Origin: Polyodon spathula
Taxonomy: Eukaryota; Chordata; Actinopteri; Acipenseriformes; Polyodontidae
NCBI RefSeq assembly: GCF_017654505.1
Contig: NC_054535.1
Location: 42,700,164-42,764,163 of the forward strand
Reading direction: 5' to 3'
DNA length: 64,000 nt
The position numbers and the translations under genes were made by a program. The notes below the pieces were generated by a model. It did no database searches and had not been told where the DNA came from. It saw only the letters and a program-made list of their open reading frames with translations. The stretch's first letter is position 1; every line of letters begins with the position of its first letter. Of this stretch, positions 24,588-57,000 are shown in pieces.

Positions 24588-24591
<4 letters not shown>
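24402..24591. mobile_element. Terminal fragment of another Tc1-like element
   Basis: The end of a fish Tc1 inverted repeat: TAACACAATAAAATGTGGAA, AAGTCCAAGGGGGGTGAATA, CTTTTGAGAGCCATTG. Only one end is present; the left side joins LTR debris near 24390. Followed by a GT microsatellite. Confidence 0.75.
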
Positions 24592-24623
<32 letters not shown>

Positions 24624-24650
24624 TATATATATACACTCGCGCACACACAC
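24592..24650. repeat. (GT)n(TA)n(CA)n microsatellite
   Basis: GT run of about 30 bp, short TATA, then CACACACACA. Confidence 0.95.
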
Positions 24651-26384
24651 ACAATGTATTGGAGTACGATGGTAGGTGCTATTCAGAGCATTAAGACAGC
24701 ACCTTTTGAACTTATGAAATGTGCTTTTTTCCCCCAACTAAAGTGGTGTGACAGTTTCTACAGGATACCTTTGCAAAATGGAGAACTGTTTGCTTACCTC
24801 TTCCCACCTTTGCCAAGCCTCATGCTATGACAGTGTGGCTATGTATCCATGTACAGTGGGTTATTTCAAGCCTGTTTTTTAACATTAATATGAACCAGTA
24901 GAAGCGGATGTGCACTATTGCGACAGCTTTGTATTATAGGATCTAAGGCATTGTAACAGAAAGCACATGGAGCAGCTGCAGTGGTCAGCAAACAGAACAG
25001 TGTAATGGTTTGTACTTTGGCTTCATTAATGCACAAGAGGCCTAAATAATGGCCTCTTTTACTTGCAAAGTATGCCATTGAAACAGATGGGATGACCTAC
25101 CACCCCAACCATACAACGAACCATCCTTGAAAAAAGGATCTTTCAAAAGGATTTTGTTTCATTATTTTGTATGTTATTAACTGACATGTTGTTTGTTTTA
25201 GAAGGAGCAGCATTGGTGTCCTAATTAACGTTTATACTAAACAGTTTAAATGCTAATTTCTACTAAGAACCTATACCTCCTTCAGTTTTCAGCTTATGAA
25301 TATTTTATAGATCACTCATTTGAAGTGTTAAATATAGGCATTTCCATACTAACAGGGTACACATGTGTAACACAAAGTTTGAAAAATAAAGTTCATGATC
25401 ATGTGCTCTAGAGTCTCAATGACATAACATTATTAAAGGGAAAATAACTTTTCATGTTGCACAGATGTTCCAGGCACTTGAAGTTCATACTCCATGCATG
25501 GTAATGCGGTGAATGAGGATGAATGAGGACGGACACAAGGCATGAAGAGAGCCCAAATTACAATTGTGTTAAAATTCTGTGCATTAAAAACAGTCAAATA
25601 TGGGAGTCCAAGGTATTCCTTATGATGCTTTAATCAAAAGTTGTGTTGCTTGCACACAGTTATCAGACACCTTTATTCAAGGCAACTTTGTGAGGGTGTG
25701 CCGAGTGGCTGATGTGAAACAGGGAGGATGCACAATCAAATATTCAGTTAAAAGAAACAAATACTTTGTTAACAATCTTAAAACTCACAACTCCTGTATG
25801 GAGAAGCATTTTCATTAGCAAAGAATACTTAAAAGATACAAGCACTTTACCAATAGTGTGCACCCTGCTACCCAAAATGATGCATCACACAAAAAAAAAA
25901 CAATATCAAATGTATAAATACAGATTTCATTCTTCTGCCATTTCCCGATTCCTGACAAGCAAATACAAAAAAATACGTTTCTTCATCACAGACTTACAGT
26001 GCTTATCAAACAATAGTATACAATGTGAAATATAAACAACACCTCTGCATAACATAAATAAATAGGATAGATCAAGGAAGTTTTGCCTGCAAGTGGATTA
26101 TTATTGTTATTAGTGCCATGGTTGCATGGAAAGGTTACATGGAAAGGCATACACTTCCATCCACAAGACTTTTTTTGCAAGATATGCTGAAACACACACT
26201 TCATCAATCTCGGTCAAATATGCTGTAAAAATCAAGAAATTTACCTTCTTTATTAATCCAGTGAGATGGAAGATGTAATCCACAAAACAGTTATACACTT
26301 CAGCAAGTAAGTGATAGTTCGTAACCACAATCACGTTCGCAATATGAAGGACTGACACCAACAGATCAATAACATTGGCTGCAT
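24651..26384. other. Non-coding stretch, nothing firmly supported
   Basis: A degenerate LINE-core-like segment (CAGACACCTTTATTCAAGGC AACTT, about 25662-25690) is the only recognisable item. Open frames of 70-100 residues here show no known domain. Confidence 0.45.
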
Positions 26385-26684
26385 TCCTAAATTCAACGTA
26401 GAGAAGCAACAACTCTTAAAATTGTTCCTAAACCCACCGTTGAGAGCTAGTGACGCGGAGCGTTGGCTCAACGCTGAATCAACAAACTCACGACTGAGAG
26501 CAGGTGAAAGATGGCGACACCTACAACAGCGATTAAGATGCTATATAAAAATTATGAATGGGATTTAAATGTAGATACTGATACCGCTATCCGCCTTCAA
26601 AACAGTAATTGTTATATACACACATTATTTATGTAATTTATGTATTATTGTATAACAAATAAGACGCAGCAAATATGACAACGT

Positions 26685-26692
<8 letters not shown>

Positions 26693-26756
<64 letters not shown>
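26693..26756. repeat. (TA)n microsatellite abutting the palindromic Tc1
   Basis: About 64 bp of TA ending at the transposon tip. Confidence 0.97.
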
Positions 26757-26759
<3 letters not shown>

Positions 26760-27057
26760 CTCTGGAAAAAATTAAGAGACCACTGCAAAATTATCAGTTT
26801 CTCTGGTTTTACTATTTATAGGTATGTGTTTGGGTAAAATGAACATTTTTGTTTTATTCTATAAACTACTGACAACATTTCTCCCAAATTCCAAATAAAA
26901 ATATTGTCATTTAGAGCATTTATTTGCAGAAAATGACAACTGGTCAAAATAAAAAAGATGCAGTGTTGTCAGACCTCGAATAATGCAAAGAAAATAAGTT
27001 CAGATTCATTTTTAAACAACACAATACTAATGCTTTAACTTAGGAAGAGTTCAGAAA

Positions 27058-27502
27058 TCAATATTTGGTGGAATAACCCTGATTTTCAAGCACAGCTTTC
27101 ATGCGTCTTGGCATGCTCTCCACCAGTCTTTCACATTGATGTTGGGTGACTTTATGCCACTCCTGGCGCAAAAATTCAAGCAGCTCGGCTTTGTTTGATG
27201 GCTTGTGACCATCCATCTTCCTCTTGATCACATTCCAGAGGTTTTCAATGGGGTTCAGGTCTGGAGATTGGGCTGGCCATGACAGGGTCTTGATCTGGTG
27301 GTCCTCCACCCACACCTTGATTGACCTGGCTGTGTGGCATGGAGCATTGTCCTGCTGGAAAAACCAATCCTCAGAGTTGGGGAACATTGTCAGAGCAGAA
27401 GAAAGCAAGTTTTCTTCCAGGACAACCTTGTACTTGGCTTGATTCATGCGTCCTTCACAAAGACAAATCTGCCCGATTCCAGCCTTGCTGAAGCACCCCC
27501 AG
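27058..27502 (-). pseudogene. Tc1 transposase C-terminal half, left arm
   Basis: Reads outward on the minus strand from about 27502: GCFSKAGIGQ region, then MNQAKYKVVLEENLL (27447), FFQQDNAPCHTARSIKVW with the second catalytic Asp, DLNPIENLWNVIKRKM with the Glu, ending QGYSTKY at 27058. Open over 129 codons. Lacks the DNA-binding N-terminus and first catalytic Asp. Confidence 0.9.
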
Positions 27503-28051
27503 ATGAGTCCAGTTTTTAGCTTTGCCCAACACCTGGTCGTCTAATGGTTAGACGGAGACCTGGAGAGGCCTACAAGCCACAGTGTCTCGCACCCACTGTG
27601 AAATGTGGTGGAGGATCGATGATGATCTGGGGGTGCTTCAGCAAGGCTGGAATCGGGCAGCTTTGGCATGAATCAAGCCAAGTACAAGGTTGTCCTGGAA
27701 GAAAACTTGCTTCCTTCTGCTCTGACAATGTTCCCTATCTCTGAGAATTGGTTTTTCCAGCAGGACAATTCTCCATGCCCCACAGCCAGGTCAATCAAGG
27801 TGTGGATGGAGGACCACCAGATCAAGACCATGGCTAGCCCAATCTCCAGACCTGAACCCCATTGAAAACCTCTGGAATGTGATCAAGAGGAAGATGGATG
27901 GTCACAAGCCATCAAACAAAGCCGAGCTGCTTGAATTTTTGCGCCAGGAGTGGCATAAAGTCACCCAACATCAATGTGAAAGACTGGTGGAGAGCATGCC
28001 AAGACGCATGAAAGCTGTACTTGAAAATCAGGGTTATTCCACCAAATATTG
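27502..28051 (+). pseudogene. Tc1 transposase C-terminal half, right arm (frameshifted)
   Basis: Starts at GATGAGTCC (DES, first catalytic Asp region) around 27503, meets TAG at about 27516, then continues with MVRRRPGEAYKPQCLAPTVK and CGGGSMMIWGCFSKAGIGQL. A shift near 27665 leads to MNQAKYKVVLEENLLPSALT and FFQQDNSPCPTARS; another shift near 27830 precedes the Glu region (PIENLWN-like) and the STKY end near 28051. More damaged than the left copy. Confidence 0.85.
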
Positions 28052-28356
28052 ATTTCTGAACTCTTCCTAAGTTAAAACATTAGTATTGTGATGTTTAAAA
28101 ATGAATCTGAACTTATTTTCTTTGCATTATTCGAGGTCTGACAACACTGCATCTTTTTTGTTATTTTGACCAGTTGTCATTTTCTGCAAATAAATGCTCT
28201 AAATGGCAAAATTTTTATTTGGAATTTGGGAGAAATGTCGTCAATAGTTTATAGAATAAAACAAAAATGTTCATTTTACCCAAACACATACCTATAAATA
28301 GTAAAACCAGAGAAACTGATAATTTTGCAGTGGTCTCTTAATTTTTTCCAGAGCTG

Positions 28357-30220
28357 TGTATATATATTCAGTAATGCAGAATATTTAATTAAAACTTGTT
28401 TGTATTTAAAATTTTGTAATATTCTTTTTAGATTCTAAAGCTGCAGGCCCGAAATGCGGAATCGCTCATTTTAAATTTTACCATTTAGTTTAGGAATGCA
28501 ACGAAGCGCTCAACAGTATCGTTGAATTTAGGGACGCTTACATTAATAACACTATGAAGCAAAATGATGACTGCCTTCAGTCAGAAGTCAAAGGGCAGGG
28601 TCAAAGTCCCGGATAATAAATAATGAATGGAGCTGTTTTGGATTTACTACAACCGACTTCCTGGTTGTTACGAACGTAGAAATGAGTGGACAGACTTCAG
28701 AACGCAAGATTAAAAACCTTTATTAGTGATCAACAAAATTCTGCATCCCCAAAAAACATGTTTTAATAAAAGTACAGGTATAAGTCGGCTCCCAAAAAAG
28801 AAAACTTTGAGTATTATTCCTTCCTAAGGAGCTGAAATAATAACTTTAATTTTTCATCTCAAAGAAATCAAGCTGCAACTTGTCAATTTATTCAAACATG
28901 TACACATGTGTAAAGTTTCCATTAGGATGGACATGCCCAAATAGCAAATCACTACACACTGTTCTTACTGAACCTGCTTCTCATATTCTTTTAGTCAAGG
29001 ACCTCTCTCCTACATACGGGTTGTCATCAAAAGATGTGTGTTATATCTTTTTTCTCTTAAATAGCCAGTTGTTTTTATATACGTGTACAGGGAAATGTAG
29101 CTTAAAATACGTAGCTTAGAACACACAGCTATATGCTTTTTAGTGTTGACCCTGTTGCCTCAAGGAATCAGCCTTTCTGAGTCAGTACTGCTCAACACCA
29201 GGACTCAATGTTCAACAGCAGTTTTGAGTTTCAGAATACACCCAGGTGAATCACAGACATTAATACAATGTATTATTAATTACTGAAATGACTGCAGTAA
29301 AATTGTGTTAATTTGCTTTGCTCTTCTTTGCCAAAGCTTTTGCCATTAATCTTTACATTCCTCTTAAGACCGAGACAACTCTATTCCTCATGTAGTATGT
29401 AAATAATGCAAGTTTCACATGTTTACCAGTTTACTCTGGTGTTTTGTCTGTTTTGTTTATGCTATTGACATGTTTGGCTTTCTTTCAATTCAGCAGCTTC
29501 AACAAGAGTTAACTCCCGGGGCGAGCAGCATAGAGACATAAGTTGAGCTTCCCGTTTACTGCAAGAGGTTTCAGTGGAGGAATGTCCCTTCATGTCCATC
29601 ACAACTATTTAGATTGGCCTACAACTGCATCTAGATTTATTTTGTGTCTTTAGTCTTCTTCATCAACAAACGAAAGAACCTTAATTGAGACTGACCCAAC
29701 AGCTATGACAGTGTTTCCACTTTCATACATGAAATGTTACTCATGTTTATCTCTAATTTAGCACTATAGGAAAGTGGAAGTTCTCCTGTCATTTTTAATT
29801 AATAGTTACTTGAACAGTATGTTCTGAAATCAGTCAATTGGCAACTCTCATGCTTGGTCCACTGTTTGGTTCCAAGTCAGATTTTTTCGTCATGTTTGTT
29901 CTTGATCTCAGTTCTGAGTAGACAGATCACATATTGCAACGGGTGCCTCAAAATATGCATATTAAATAGGGGGTGCAGCATTTAGAAATGAGAAGGGCCA
30001 AAATAGAAATGAGTATTTAATGTGTAAAAGATCTAAAAGACTACACTTTATTTTCCTACTTAATTGCGTAGTGTTTTGTAAAACTTCATTAGGTAGTCAT
30101 CACAAGGCTGCTTCTAACATAATAAAAGATGGGGGGAAATAATAAAAATGAAAGGAGGTCTGTGTATGACCACATGGACAATTATTTGCCCTTAATGGAC
30201 AGTGTTTTTGTTTTTTGCAG
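28357..30220. other. Non-coding stretch upstream of the first recognised SH3D19 exon
   Basis: No exon is supported. An inverted pair, CCTAAATTCAACG (about 26388) and CGTTGAATTTAGG (about 28524), lies either side of the palindromic Tc1 and could be the ends of an older element into which it inserted. Confidence 0.4.
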
Positions 30221-44568
<14,348 letters not shown>

Positions 44569-46627
44569 AAGTGCACTCAAACATTTGCTTTAAGGAGTCT
44601 GGAACTTTTTTTAATATTTGAAGAGTTTGGTTTCAGTTGACCTGCCCTTATACATGGCTCTCTGAAACACTATGTAACACAATTTTTGTTCCTGGGTAGT
44701 AAGTGTTATTTCCTAATTGCTTATGCCTCAAAAGTATAGAAAATGGCTATTACTGTAAATACAGTATAATCATAAATCTCAAAAAACTACTCACTTCTAA
44801 ATCTTTTGTAGTCATTTTTGTATTACTTTAGTATAAATACATGTTAATTTGGATTCATGTTTTTTTCTGACTATGTGAACGAAAAAACACACATTTGCCC
44901 GTTTTCCCATTGGAAATAGTGATATTTTGAAATATCACTGTCCTAGTCACAAAAGCAAAGTTTGTGGGGAATAGTAGCCATTTCCTATACTTTTGAGGCA
45001 TAAGCAATTAGGAAATAACACTTACTACCCAGGAACAAAAAAAAAAAAAAAAAAAAAATGGTTACAGTGTTAAAGCTGATTGGCATAGCTTAATACACAA
45101 ACTATTTCTTTGCACTGAGCTATGGATGGCGCAAGTTGCTTTACAACTGTTTGCTTTACAGGATAAGTCAGCCTTTCTTTTACAATTAGTGTGCCTTTTT
45201 TTCAATTGACTAAACAGAACAAATTGTAAAGTAAGTTTAATTAATACAGATATTCTGCAGTATTTGTCATAAAAAATTTTCTGGGGGGGGGGGGGGTCTG
45301 TAACTGACGTAAAAAGGTGACTGATTGCAATATCCATCTGAAGGTGCTATTTTGTGCAATGGGTTTAAAAATAAAATGCTAATATTTGCTTACTCTTCTG
45401 AATGCAAGGCTCTCAGGTGGCAAACTATTGTGTAATGGAAAATGCCATAAAATCAAAATAAAACAGGTAACCAAGAGCAAAAGGCAAGCTTGTATTGGAA
45501 ATCCTACCACTTTTTTTTGTGCGGACTTTAAAAGGGTTTATTTGTGCCAGAGTGTTAATTAAAATAAACAAATTCAATTAGCATGCTCAATCCAGATACA
45601 GACAGTAATTTGTTATATTAACTGAAGTTGTCTTGGCAAGACCCAACAATAAACTGTGCAATATGTTACACAAAATAAATCCCAAATGTTATTTATTACT
45701 GTGTCCACTCATACTTAATTCTTAGAAAAATGTGTAGACTAAAGTCTTGCAAAACATTTATTAAAGGTTTTACTAAATTCTTCATGAGAGGGTTAAAATG
45801 CTAGTGCCTACTTTTCTGAGAGATGTTGCACATCCTTCTTTGTTGGATAAAACCAATGTATTTTTTTGTATATTTTTCATTGCATTTGTCAATCTAATGG
45901 ATATGAACCATCAATGCACTATGCAGTGTGGACCATCTTAATACTTAAAGTATGTGTATAAATGAAAGTGTGATGCTTCCTTGTAACATTTGTAGACTTA
46001 TCGGCTAAAATGTTACTTACTTGAATTTGGGTATTTTGTATTTAATAATCCAATCAACAAGTTCTTATTCATGCATCTTTTTTCAGTAGTCTAATGGCAA
46101 AACATATATACATCTCCCACAACAGGTACAAAAACATACACACATTACTGGGAATTTAAAAGTCCCTTCAAGTCAATATGAACACAAACCAAGTGTCTCA
46201 ATGACAATGTGACATGTCTGCAGCTTTTACAACACTAATCACATCCACAGGTTGAACAGAGCAGTGAAAAGAGATTACTACAGTCCATGTTCTCTCATTA
46301 TCCCAATCTATCAATTCCTAAGAGTGGATGTTTTAGTATTGGTGTAGTACCACAACAGTACCATTGCCTCAAAATAAATGGAATATTCCAATATTAGGTA
46401 GGTACTAGTGTGGGAAGAATTGATGCTTACTGGTAATGCAATACTTCATACTGTACAGCCACACCACCTCCTTTGATGCATAAGAAATGTTTATATTACA
46501 CAATTATACAACAGTCAAGACAGCACTCAAATATTGTATCAAACATTACGATTATACACTTCCAAACAGTATCGCTGTTTTGTTTAACAAATACACCAAG
46601 ACAAGTAACATTCAGGATTTTACTTTT
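44569..46627. other. 3' UTR / convergent intergenic region between SH3D19 and RPS3A
   Basis: Candidate SH3D19 polyadenylation signals: AATAAA at 45370, about 45457, 45558 and 45646; I cannot choose among them. Apart from the MITE and a G-run near 45283-45296, nothing else is recognised. Confidence 0.5.
44683..45040. mobile_element. MITE with ~70-bp inverted repeats downstream of the SH3D19 stop
   Basis: TTTTTGTTCCTGGGTAGTAA GTGTTATTTCCTAATTGC at the left is the exact inverted copy of the right end before 45040, and pairing continues through the TATAGAAAATGGCTATT / AATAGTAGCCATTTCCTATA part. It starts 115 bp after the stop codon. The first AATAAA after the stop is at 45370-45375, beyond the element, so it is probably transcribed in the 3' UTR as a hairpin. 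Confidence 0.85.
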
Positions 46628-46633
46628 TTTATT
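46628..46633 (-). terminator. RPS3A: RPS3A polyadenylation signal AATAAA
   Basis: TTTATT on the + strand, about 20 bp past the RPS3A stop. A very short 3' UTR is typical of ribosomal protein genes. Confidence 0.8.
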
Positions 46634-46652
46634 GAATGCGGATCTGTAATAT

Positions 46653-51739
<5,087 letters not shown>

Positions 51740-51756
51740 GTTAGACTCAGAGAGTA

Positions 51757-51840
51757 AAAGAGGAGGAACTGCGGAACAACGCGAGAATTTAGAGCAGGAG
51801 CCGGGTCACTCCAACTCTCGCGGGAACTACGACTCTTCAG
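51757..51840 (-). promoter_or_regulatory. RPS3A: RPS3A core promoter and 5'TOP start
   Basis: On the minus strand CCTCCTCTTTTACTC (from about 51767) is a terminal-oligopyrimidine start, which makes translation respond to mTOR in this gene class. A TAAATT A/T box lies about 20 bp upstream (51786-51791). TCTCGCGGGA at 51816-51825 is one base from the TCTCGCGAGA element of housekeeping promoters. Confidence 0.7.
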
Positions 51841-53981
51841 AGAACAATAGGGACACCTGCTGGAAGCAAACCGAAAGACCTTCAAAGCGTAGACAGATAT
51901 CGTAAACGCACGTTGAAACGGGCAAGTTTTGCAATGTTTACAGCGAGGAATATAACTTAACTGGATATTTTTCCTTAAATAACATTTTTATATTTTAATA
52001 AATATGAATACCTTTAAAATTTTAAATCTACATATAGCCATACTCCCCTATAAACATATGCTTCAGTGCTACTGCAATAGATTCCTCTATAATGCACATT
52101 ATAGTACCGTATCCTAATACAGTATGCCAGCGAATCTGCGAAGTAACTTTATATTTTTTATTTATATTGCATGTTTTTCTTTTTGAATATGTTGTTTTCA
52201 TGGTACCTTTGCTTAGTACCATACATAGATCAGATTAAATGAATAGACCTGCAACCTTGATTAGTTTGTCAATTATCAAATGTTTGATTTATACATAAAA
52301 CAGCCCTGTTGCCCAGTAGATAATATCACCGTTGACATGGAAAGAGGTGAAAGCAGCTAGTCACTGTATGGAAAAGCACAATGGTAAAAAGATAGCATAG
52401 TGTAGCAAAGCAGGCAAACACAAAGTTTGACAAACCATGGTAAAAAAACACACACAAAAAAAAAACAAAAAAAAAAAAAAAAAAACAGAAACCATATTAC
52501 AGAGACAATTGGAGACTGATATAAGCATGTGGAAAAGCACAGGAAATGGCAAAATGATATGGTGCATAACACCAAAATAGAAACTCAAGGTAAAATCTCA
52601 AGCAAACAATATATTTACATTTCTGATGTTTACATATTTGAAAGAAGACCATTTATTTTACTTACTGTCTTAATATGTATTAGCCACTTTCTGGTAAGAA
52701 ATAGTGTCAGAGTGTGAGAGTCCCCATCTGCTTTCCTTGGTACAACCTTGGTACTAAAACATAACACATTGGAAAATAGAAATGGTGGATATATACAGAA
52801 CTACTCTTTTCTACTTTCTGAAATGTCATGTTGTGCTCTTTTCAGCATGCATTTTATGAACCATTTTATGTATATCCCATATTTACATTTAAAGAGCAGT
52901 TTTATTTACTCATAGTGAGATTCTGTCTTGTTTGAGTACATTAATCCACTTCAACATGCTTTGAACAATTTTGACAAAAACTGCAATTGAAAAGCTAGCC
53001 AATGCCTCGTCTCCTCAGCTCTTTCATTGTAGTTTGTTTGTTGAGGGAAATTAATTTCCAAATGACAGCTGGGAAAGCAAGCAGTCATATAGTAGATATT
53101 GGGCTTTGCTGGTATTGTGGATGAAATGTGTATTCAACAGGTATACTTTAGTACACTCGTGACTCATTCAATCAAATTACAGTCCATTCCCTTAATTATT
53201 AATTTTAGCAACCTTATTTCAACCAAATATTTAATTGTTTAATTGATCCTAAAGGTAATTAACCCTAAAGTAACCGTGGACCTGTTTCCAGCAGTCCTGA
53301 ATTTTACCGTAATGAACTGAAAGAGCAACAAGTGAGCATATTAACAGTAGAAGCTACAGTATGTTATTAATATTGTATAGCGGATGATGAGTTAATAACA
53401 CTTGCATCTTGTCAAAGACCTTTAGTGGAATGGTCAGTTGTTCTTCTTTGAACCATATGTTTGCAGTTTTTATTGGTTAAATGTGTTTTGTATTTCTTTC
53501 CTCTCTTGGGTGGCAGGCTTGTTTCATAAATATCTTTTCTGTCTGTCAAAAGCTTTCCTCTGACCAACATAGATTTGTCTCACAGCTTTCTACCTGACAT
53601 AACTTTATTCACATTATATAATCTATATTACAAGCAGTTGGTTTAAATAGACTAACCACTGCAATATTTAACATTAAACAAAATCTCTGGAACTTTTTTG
53701 TTTCATAAATCGGGATCCCTGATTTTAGGTGCAGAGCTTTGGGGTTCCAAGACCCTACAGTCAAATTTTGAACCCCACAATACATTTGGTAAAATACTAT
53801 TTCTAAGCCATTTGTAAATGTTAGTAGTACAGTTTATAAAATGCTGAGAAAACTTGGAGCTTGAGTCTTGAGGTCTAACTAAAGTATCATATTCACAGCA
53901 ACTGTTTTTACTCATGTTCTGAAGTTGCTAGACAAACAGCACAGCAAAACTTAAGAGTAAATAATGGGGTTCTGAAAATTA

Positions 53982-54085
53982 TAGGGTTGCACATCCCCAC
54001 GTGTTGCTACACAATTTTAAATAACGGACCTATAATTTTTCTTAACATTCTGACAACTTTTTACACTTACAACTTTAAAGCCTGT
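53982..54085. repeat. Dispersed repeat, second copy of the 32687-32795 sequence
   Basis: CACATCCCCACGTGTTGCTA, TTAACATTCTGACAACTTTT and TACAACTTTAAAG are in the same order and spacing as in the SH3D19 intron. Confidence 0.65.
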
Positions 54086-57000
54086 TTCAAAGCTCTTTTC
54101 AAAATGTCTGCTCTAATAAAACAGCAATAACAATCCATAATGTGGTCCAGAACAGAAAAGCCAGAGCACTTGTTATTTATTTTTATTCTTATTTTTAAAT
54201 CGCTCTTTCTGCAGTGATTTAGACCACAGATCTCAAATCCCAGTGCACTAGCGCAGACATTTCACTTTTGACACAAATGTGTCTTCATCAGGAGTTAATT
54301 AATGACTGGAGGAAATGTTTTGAAAATATGGCCCCTTATTTCTGAAGGTGAAATCTGACTCAAGAACCAAGGTTGAACTCTAAAGAACATCTCAGATAAA
54401 TTCATCATACTTACCCAAAAAATGGCAAACAAAAGAAATAAGTGGTCAGAAGAAACTAGTGATATCAGGAATCAGTGGCTCAGATACAGACAATAACTCT
54501 CATCAAATGCACCTTGTGATCCAGCTGTATTTGTCTAAATTGCATGCAAGGGAGTTATGCAAACCATTATGCAACTCTCTGGCGATACTGCTTGTGAATA
54601 TAGTGTATGTAGACCTATAGTTGTCTTCTCAGATTTTAGCCATTTAAGCAAGTATTATCATTCCCCTTAAGAACTCCAATTTTAAATCCCTACTATAAAT
54701 AAGAGCAACTGCTCTTTGCCTTATACATTGCACATCAGATAAGGTAGCACGTCGCCTGTGGTGCTTATTCACAACACTTTAACATGATTACTTAAAGAAT
54801 GTTTTTTTTTAAAGTCTGAGTCAGTAGATTAAATAAAGTTCAATATTCTGGGTTGTTGTCAGTTTTTCCTTAACAACACCAGTGAAGAAAAATGTCACAC
54901 ATACAAAGCTTTATTTAATCCATCAAATCAGACCTAACAAAAACATGCTTTAAGTAACTGACTACTTAATTATTTGTGAATAGGCTGCAGCGTTTCAGAC
55001 AGGAACACAGTTAAGATTACTGTATATCACCACAAATGAAATCTAAACCTTGATGGAGTCCAAACAAGGCCCAACGACCTCAATGTGGACACATTCATAA
55101 TATCAGTTTCTGATATGCTAACATGTTAACCCTCTATATTAAATGGTCATGATATTCTGGTATTATTGTATCCAAGAGTTCCGTTTAGACATGATAAGCT
55201 ACAGGCAAGGAAGCCACTTACTTCACTCATGGGGTTAGCTAGTAATCTGCCCAGATCTTTCCAGGGCGGGGAGAAACCTGGAAAACCACAACACAAGGAA
55301 CTATTAAAGCCTGGCTTTCAAGCTGAAGCAAAAACTCACCGATTAAACTCTGAAAAGGACACTTCAACGCTATCTACCCAGAAAAAATGCAGAACAGATC
55401 CAGTATTAGTATGCTTGTCTGCACTGTTTTGTTATGGTTACAGTCAGATTCAGAAAGCATTTACACCAGTGTTAAATTTGCAGTATTTTTGGTAAATGAA
55501 AAACAAAATACAGAACTAGCAAGAAATCTAAACCTAAGGTACATGTAGGAATAATTCCTAAATTAATCCTGCATGTCTTTTATTTGAACTTTTGTAACAT
55601 TTCTTCTTGCAAAATTAGTACTGGTGTAAACCTACAAAACATAAATAAACAACACAGAATACACATATGCACCTCATTGCTTCTTTGAAGTTTAGTAGGC
55701 TTAAACAATTGTGCACATTTTGCATAGAGATAACAAAAGATTCATAAACACAGCGTTTACTGTACTTTACTAAGTTGTTATATCAAAAAAGATAATAAGC
55801 TAACAACATTTATTTGTTTTGCCCATAATGAATTATTTTACTTTCACGCAACTCTGATTGTCTGGCAGTGAATGTCCTCAGGGACTGTCAGTGTAGTTAG
55901 CAATGCTTTACAGATAGTGAGACTCCCTGACAACTCTTCAGGCAATACGAGTGGAAAAATGTAGGGTCATTCCATGTCAAATCAACCCAACTAGAAATAA
56001 AAGCTCCAATCTACTGAAGAGGAGAAATAAACATGTCAGCATTTGATGCAAGATTAGATACATTTCACTTATGTACAGTATTACTGTATGTGAATCTTGA
56101 AGCACATCCAGCTTTGTCCAAATAATGAACCTGTCCCCACTAATAAGACTACAGTTGGTCAAATTTGACACCTTATTATGCAAGAAAATATTATTGGTCA
56201 AACAGTATAATTTTTTTTTTTTTTCCAATTTTACCCAGTGTACACCTGCAAAAATATCAAATTCCTATCTGAAAAGTGTCATGAAATCTAAAGAATAGTT
56301 GTATTGGTACAGGCTGCATTTGCATGGAGAAAGGGATCCCTGAGCCTAGCTAAGTGGTACAGTAGGTACAGTACTTTAGATCAGCCATTACCTAACTTTC
56401 TTGCAATATGTTGTCTGAATATACTCCAGTAATAAGTGCATGGATATGCACGCCGTGGAACATTCATGGAATTAGTTTGCTAGCTACAATCACTTTACGT
56501 TGTTTCTAATTTGTTTTACATTTTTTTCTGATCAATTTTGAGGATTTGGAGTAATGGCTTTGATAATTTATCCCCTTTACATTTATCATTTATTGCATGC
56601 AATTCAGGAGATTAAGATTACAGCAAATAGAATGTGTCCATACATACTGGCACCACTGTACATATAAGCTGTTGTTATTACTGTTGGGTATTTAATACCT
56701 CTGCAAATAAGTGCTGAATGCCAACTAATTAGTTAAGTAGGCTGCTGTATATGCCTCAGCCCCATTGGTTGAACTGGATTGGGTTTATCAGTCCCTGCTG
56801 GTTTTCAACATATCAGTTCCTGTCTAGGTTGCAAAGTACTGTGCGATAAGCTAAGCTTTAGAAGAGAAAACAATTGAAATATTACAAAACAACTCAGATT
56901 CATTAAGGAGCTCTTAAATTTACAAACCATTATTCCCCTTTGGAATAAAAATACTGTATACCACTGAAAAATAATAACAGATTGGACCCATTGTGTTTAT

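Larger units (their letters stand above)
26757..28356. mobile_element. Palindromic (fold-back) Tc1-like element: two 3' halves joined head to head
   Basis: Tips are CAGCTCTGGAAAAAATTAAG (26757) and its complement (ending 28356). The two halves are inverted copies over their full length: left arm about 26757-27502, right arm about 27627-28356, with only about 125 bp of unpaired centre. Each arm contains the C-terminal half of a Tc1 transposase, minus strand on the left and plus strand on the right. An ordinary Tc1 has short inverted repeats around one gene; here the N-terminal half is absent and the C-terminal half is present twice. Confidence 0.93.

Noticed and set aside
26110..26412. 100-codon minus-strand frame
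   Set aside because: Considered as a transposase fragment, but no catalytic motif or relative could be recognised.
55166..55495. 109-codon plus-strand frame in the RPS3A-LRBA gap
   Set aside because: No promoter, splice or homology support; composition like its surroundings.
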